From: Conidiobolus incongruus B7586
Lineage: Eukaryota > Entomophthoromycota > Entomophthoromycetes > Entomophthorales > Conidiobolaceae
Direction of reading: 5' to 3'
Assembly: GCA_000697335.1 (NCBI GenBank)
Contig: JNEM01016225.1
Location: 1-12,115 of the forward strand
Length of the DNA stretch: 12,115 nt
The notes beneath the pieces were generated by a model. That model was given only the letters and a program-made list of their open reading frames with translations, was not told the DNA's origin and did no database searches. Each line of letters begins with the position of its first letter. Positions within the stretch are counted from its first letter, which is position 1. This document shows, piece by piece, positions 10,115 through 12,115 of the stretch. The position numbers and the translations under genes were made by a program.

Positions 10115-10129
10115 TTTTGTGGGTTAGTG

Positions 10130-11153
10130 TATAATACTATTATAAAAATATAACAAGAATTATAAAACTATATAAGAATATTAGTTAACATTAATATTAT
10201 TATATATACTTTATATTAATATAGATACTACTTATACTATAAGAAAAAATACACTTAACTAAAGAAATCCTACTATAAAGTTAAGTAGGAATTTAAATGT
10301 TACTATTAATATTAAACTAGAATTAATTAAAGTAGGGTTATTTAATTTAATAAAACAAAAATATACTGTAGTAAATTTAATAAAAAAACTAGATACTTTA
10401 AAAAAGATATAAAATTACTTTGTGACTATCAAGTTTATTTTACCCAAAAGTATAATAATAGGTCAATTATTATTTAAACATATATATTATCTTTAAGTAT
10501 AAAATATCTTTATAAAGTTAATAGGGGAATTAATATTAAGATATATTAAAGTATTCTAAACAATAAATTAAAAAAAATAATTAAATAATATAAGTTAAAA
10601 AAATCTGATATTATTTTCTAATAAGATAATACTTCTTGTTATATTATTACTTTATTACCAAATAACTTAAAAATAACAAGATAATAATTATAAAGTAACT
10701 TCTTCAATCTCTTAACTTTAATCTAATTAAATATTTTTGGGATTAGTTAAAAAAAGTTATTAAAACTTTTTCTTTAGTAAAAAATTTAAATCAACTTTAA
10801 AAATATGTTCAAGGAGCATAAAATAAGATTAACCCTTCTTATTGTAAGAAGTTAATTGATTCTATACCCTATAAACTTAAAGAAGTTAAAAAAACTAAAG
10901 AAAAATCCACTAAGTTTTAATTTTTTTTATTATTAAAAACCCACATATAAATTTATAACTTATCTTAGGTAAAATTTAAAATTTTATATTTTAACCAATT
11001 AATAGCTAAATATCATTATTTAATGATATATATAACGAATAAATATAGTAGATTTTAATTATTTAAATTAAGTCTATTTTATTAAATATTAATTAAGTTA
11101 TTAATAAAAATATAAGTATTTTTGATTTTATAACTTACTTTTGTAGGTTAGTA
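10130..11153 (+). mobile_element. Tc1-type transposon copy A, right part
   Basis: Copy A resumes here after the B insertion and runs to its right inverted repeat, which ends GGTTAGTA and is followed by TA at 11154-11155. Inner and outer core repeats are at 10952-10963 and 11127-11138 (175 bp apart). Against copy B the differences are overwhelmingly C-to-T and G-to-A. It contains the only CpG I found in the window, at 11036-11037. Confidence 0.9.
10132..10920 (+). pseudogene. Broken Tc1-type transposase, copy A, catalytic part
   Basis: This is collinear with about 9113-9900 of copy B and ends at the same TAA. The catalytic blocks can be located by alignment, but most informative codons have been altered by transitions and many in-frame stops are present. 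Near 10702 copy A keeps CAA (Gln) where copy B has TAA, so that stop arose in B independently. Copies A and B differ far more than M1 and B do. It is inactive. Confidence 0.85.
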
Positions 11154-11155
11154 TA

Positions 11156-11175
11156 ATATTAATTTTGAAAAATTT
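11156..11175. other. Short flank between copy A and the inverted repeat
   Basis: These 20 bases after the TA of copy A contain TTTTGAAAAATTT, which may be the continuation of the older Gypsy copy (compare TTTGTAAAAATCT at 7140-7152). The match is too short and AT-rich to be sure. Confidence 0.25.
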
Positions 11176-11272
11176 GCTTAATAGTTTTATAATATATATA
11201 ATATAATATTCCTGTCTCTTATACACATCTTTTTTCTTTTATTATATTATATATATTATAAAACTATTAAGC
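11176..11272. repeat. Perfect 33-bp inverted repeat flanking an adapter sequence
   Basis: The arms at 11176-11208 and 11240-11272 are exact reverse complements, separated by a 31-bp spacer that contains the Tn5/Nextera mosaic end. Outside the arms the symmetry stops at once. A perfect palindrome of this length in sequence where every other repeat pair has diverged by several percent or more argues for a recent technical event rather than an old genomic repeat. Confidence 0.9.
11212..11230 (+). other. Tn5/Nextera mosaic-end adapter sequence (assembly contamination)
   Basis: The 19 bases CTGTCTCTTATACACATCT are identical to the mosaic end used in Tn5-based sequencing libraries. Nothing in the surrounding elements explains them; aligned copies of the transposon have no such sequence. 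The bases that would follow in a standard index adapter are absent, so only the mosaic end was retained. Confidence 0.93.
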
Positions 11273-12115
11273 TATTATTTTACAGTAAATATTATAATGT
11301 TTAAATTTTTTTTAAAAAAATTCATTTATATATTAATAAACTATATAATAAAAATAAATTAACTTATAATATTATTAAAATTACTAGTGTTAACTAATCT
11401 ATTACAAGTAAGGTTATTAAGAAAAATATTAAAAAAACACTTAAATTAAAACTTAACTATATTAAAATTATAGATAAATATAATAAAAAAAATATTTATA
11501 GATTAGTTAGTATAAGTAAGTATAATATTATTATAGAAATATAATAAAAATTATAAGACTATATAAAAATATTAATTAATATAAATACTATTATATATGT
11601 TTTATATTAGAATAAATACCACTTATATTTTAAGAAAAAACACCCCTAATTAAAGAAGTTTTATTATAAAATTAAGCAAAAGTTTAAATGTTAATATTAA
11701 AGTTAAATTATAAATAATTAGAATAAAGTTATTTAATTTAATAAAACAAAAATATATTGTAATATATTTAATAAAAATGTTAGATATTTCAAAAAAATAA
11801 AGAACTACTTTATAAATATTTTGTTATTATAACCTAAAAGTTTAATAATAAGTTAATTATAGTTTAAGGATATATGTTATTTTTCAATATAAGGTATCTT
11901 TATAAGATTAATAAAAGAATTAATATTAAGATATACTAAAGTATTTTAAATAATAAATTATAAAAAATTATTGAGTAATATAAGTTAAATAATTCAAATA
12001 TTATTTTTTTAACAAAATAATACCTTTTGTTATATTATAAGTTCTACTATTAAATGGCTTAAAAATAACAAAATAATTATTATAAAATAGCTTCCTTAAT
12101 ATCTTAATTTTAATT
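11271..12115 (+). mobile_element. Tc1-type transposon copy C, partial (no left end, cut by window end)
   Basis: From GCTATTATTTTACAG at 11271 onward the sequence is collinear with copy B from about 8827, with gaps in the leader. The left inverted repeat and most of the leader are missing: homology begins where the adapter-bearing palindrome ends. The right side runs past the window at a point matching about 9703 of copy B. It is very AT-rich and as decayed as copy A. Its link to the rest of the window passes through the artefact and may be false. Confidence 0.85.
11297..12115 (+). pseudogene. Broken Tc1-type transposase, copy C, partial, retaining the ATG start
   Basis: The codons ATG TTT AAA TTT at 11297 align base for base with ATA CCT AAA TCC at 8884 of copy B. 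This is the only copy in the window with ATG at that position, which supports it as the family start codon. The frame then covers the helix-turn-helix region and the catalytic blocks up to just before the conserved Glu, with many transition changes and stops. The net length difference from B over the aligned stretch is about one base. It is inactive and truncated by the window edge. Confidence 0.8.

Larger units (their letters stand above)
8558..10129 (+). mobile_element. Tc1-type DNA transposon copy B (best-preserved), inserted in copy A
   Basis: This 1572-bp element has TA on each side (8556-8557 and 10130-10131). The left outer repeat begins CACTAACCTGTAAAAGTGAG; the right one, reverse-complemented, begins CACTAACCCACAAAAATAAG. 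It has 326 bp before the transposase start and 229 bp after the stop. Core repeats lie at 8573-8584 and 8750-8761 on the left and at 9928-9939 and 10103-10114 on the right, in inverted orientation: an IR/DR arrangement like Sleeping Beauty. By hand count, line 9241-9300 has 25 G+C in 60, against 12 in 60 for the matching part of copy A (10261-10320), so B is the youngest or least mutated copy. Confidence 0.95.

Noticed and set aside
11176-11272. A natural hairpin element, MITE or terminator
   Set aside because: The loop holds an exact library adapter sequence and the arms are perfect amid highly diverged repeats, so an artefact is the simpler reading.
1-12115. A mitochondrial or plastid genome, suggested by the extreme AT content
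   Set aside because: No organellar genes, tRNAs or rRNAs are visible, and the whole window is accounted for by nuclear-type retroelements and Tc1-type transposons.
1-12115. Host protein-coding genes, CRISPR arrays or RNA genes
   Set aside because: All longer coding-like stretches align with the two element families. No regularly spaced repeats and no conserved tRNA or rRNA sequence were seen.

Overview
The window is a stack of decayed transposable elements with no host gene, RNA gene or CRISPR array that I can support. It is extremely AT-rich. Reading through by eye I found a single CpG dinucleotide, at 11036-11037. A Ty3/Gypsy chromovirus (LTR retroelement with a chromodomain at the integrase end) next to Tc1-type DNA transposons, all showing C-to-T and G-to-A damage, best fits an AT-rich, repeat-dense compartment of a fungal genome subject to repeat-induced point mutation (RIP) or intense cytosine-methylation decay. 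The fungal assignment is inference from element types and mutation style, not from a host gene.

Layout. (1) 1-309 and 7595-8004 are two parts of an old Gypsy copy (G2), split by a later insertion. (2) 310-7589 is a complete Gypsy element of the same family (G1): 400-bp LTRs at 310-709 and 7190-7589, a 5-bp target duplication TATTT on each side, and recognisable remains of reverse transcriptase, RNase H-side sequence, integrase and chromodomain. (3) 2626-4197 is a 1572-bp Tc1-type transposon (M1) on the minus strand, inserted at a TA inside G1. (4) 8005-8557 plus 10130-11153 is another, very AT-rich copy of that transposon (A), inserted at a TA in G2. (5) 8558-10129 is a third copy (B), also 1572 bp, inserted at a TA inside A, and the least decayed sequence in the window. 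(6) 11271-12115 is a fourth copy (C), lacking its left end and cut by the window end.

The Tc1-type family has a 339-codon reading frame including the stop (338 residues), a DD34E catalytic spacing, TA target duplications, and an IR/DR end structure like that of Sleeping Beauty: a 12-bp core, GTGAGTTATAAA, occurs twice at each end. The start-to-start spacing is 177 bp at the 5' end and 175 bp at the 3' end in all three copies with both ends visible. All visible transposase copies are broken, mostly by Gln, Arg and Trp codons turned into stops by transitions.

The assembly is suspect at 11176-11272. An exact 19-bp match to the Tn5/Nextera mosaic-end adapter (11212-11230) sits between the arms of a perfect 33-bp inverted repeat, directly before the point where copy C begins without its left end. 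This looks like a library or assembly chimera, so the adjacency of copy C to the rest should not be trusted.
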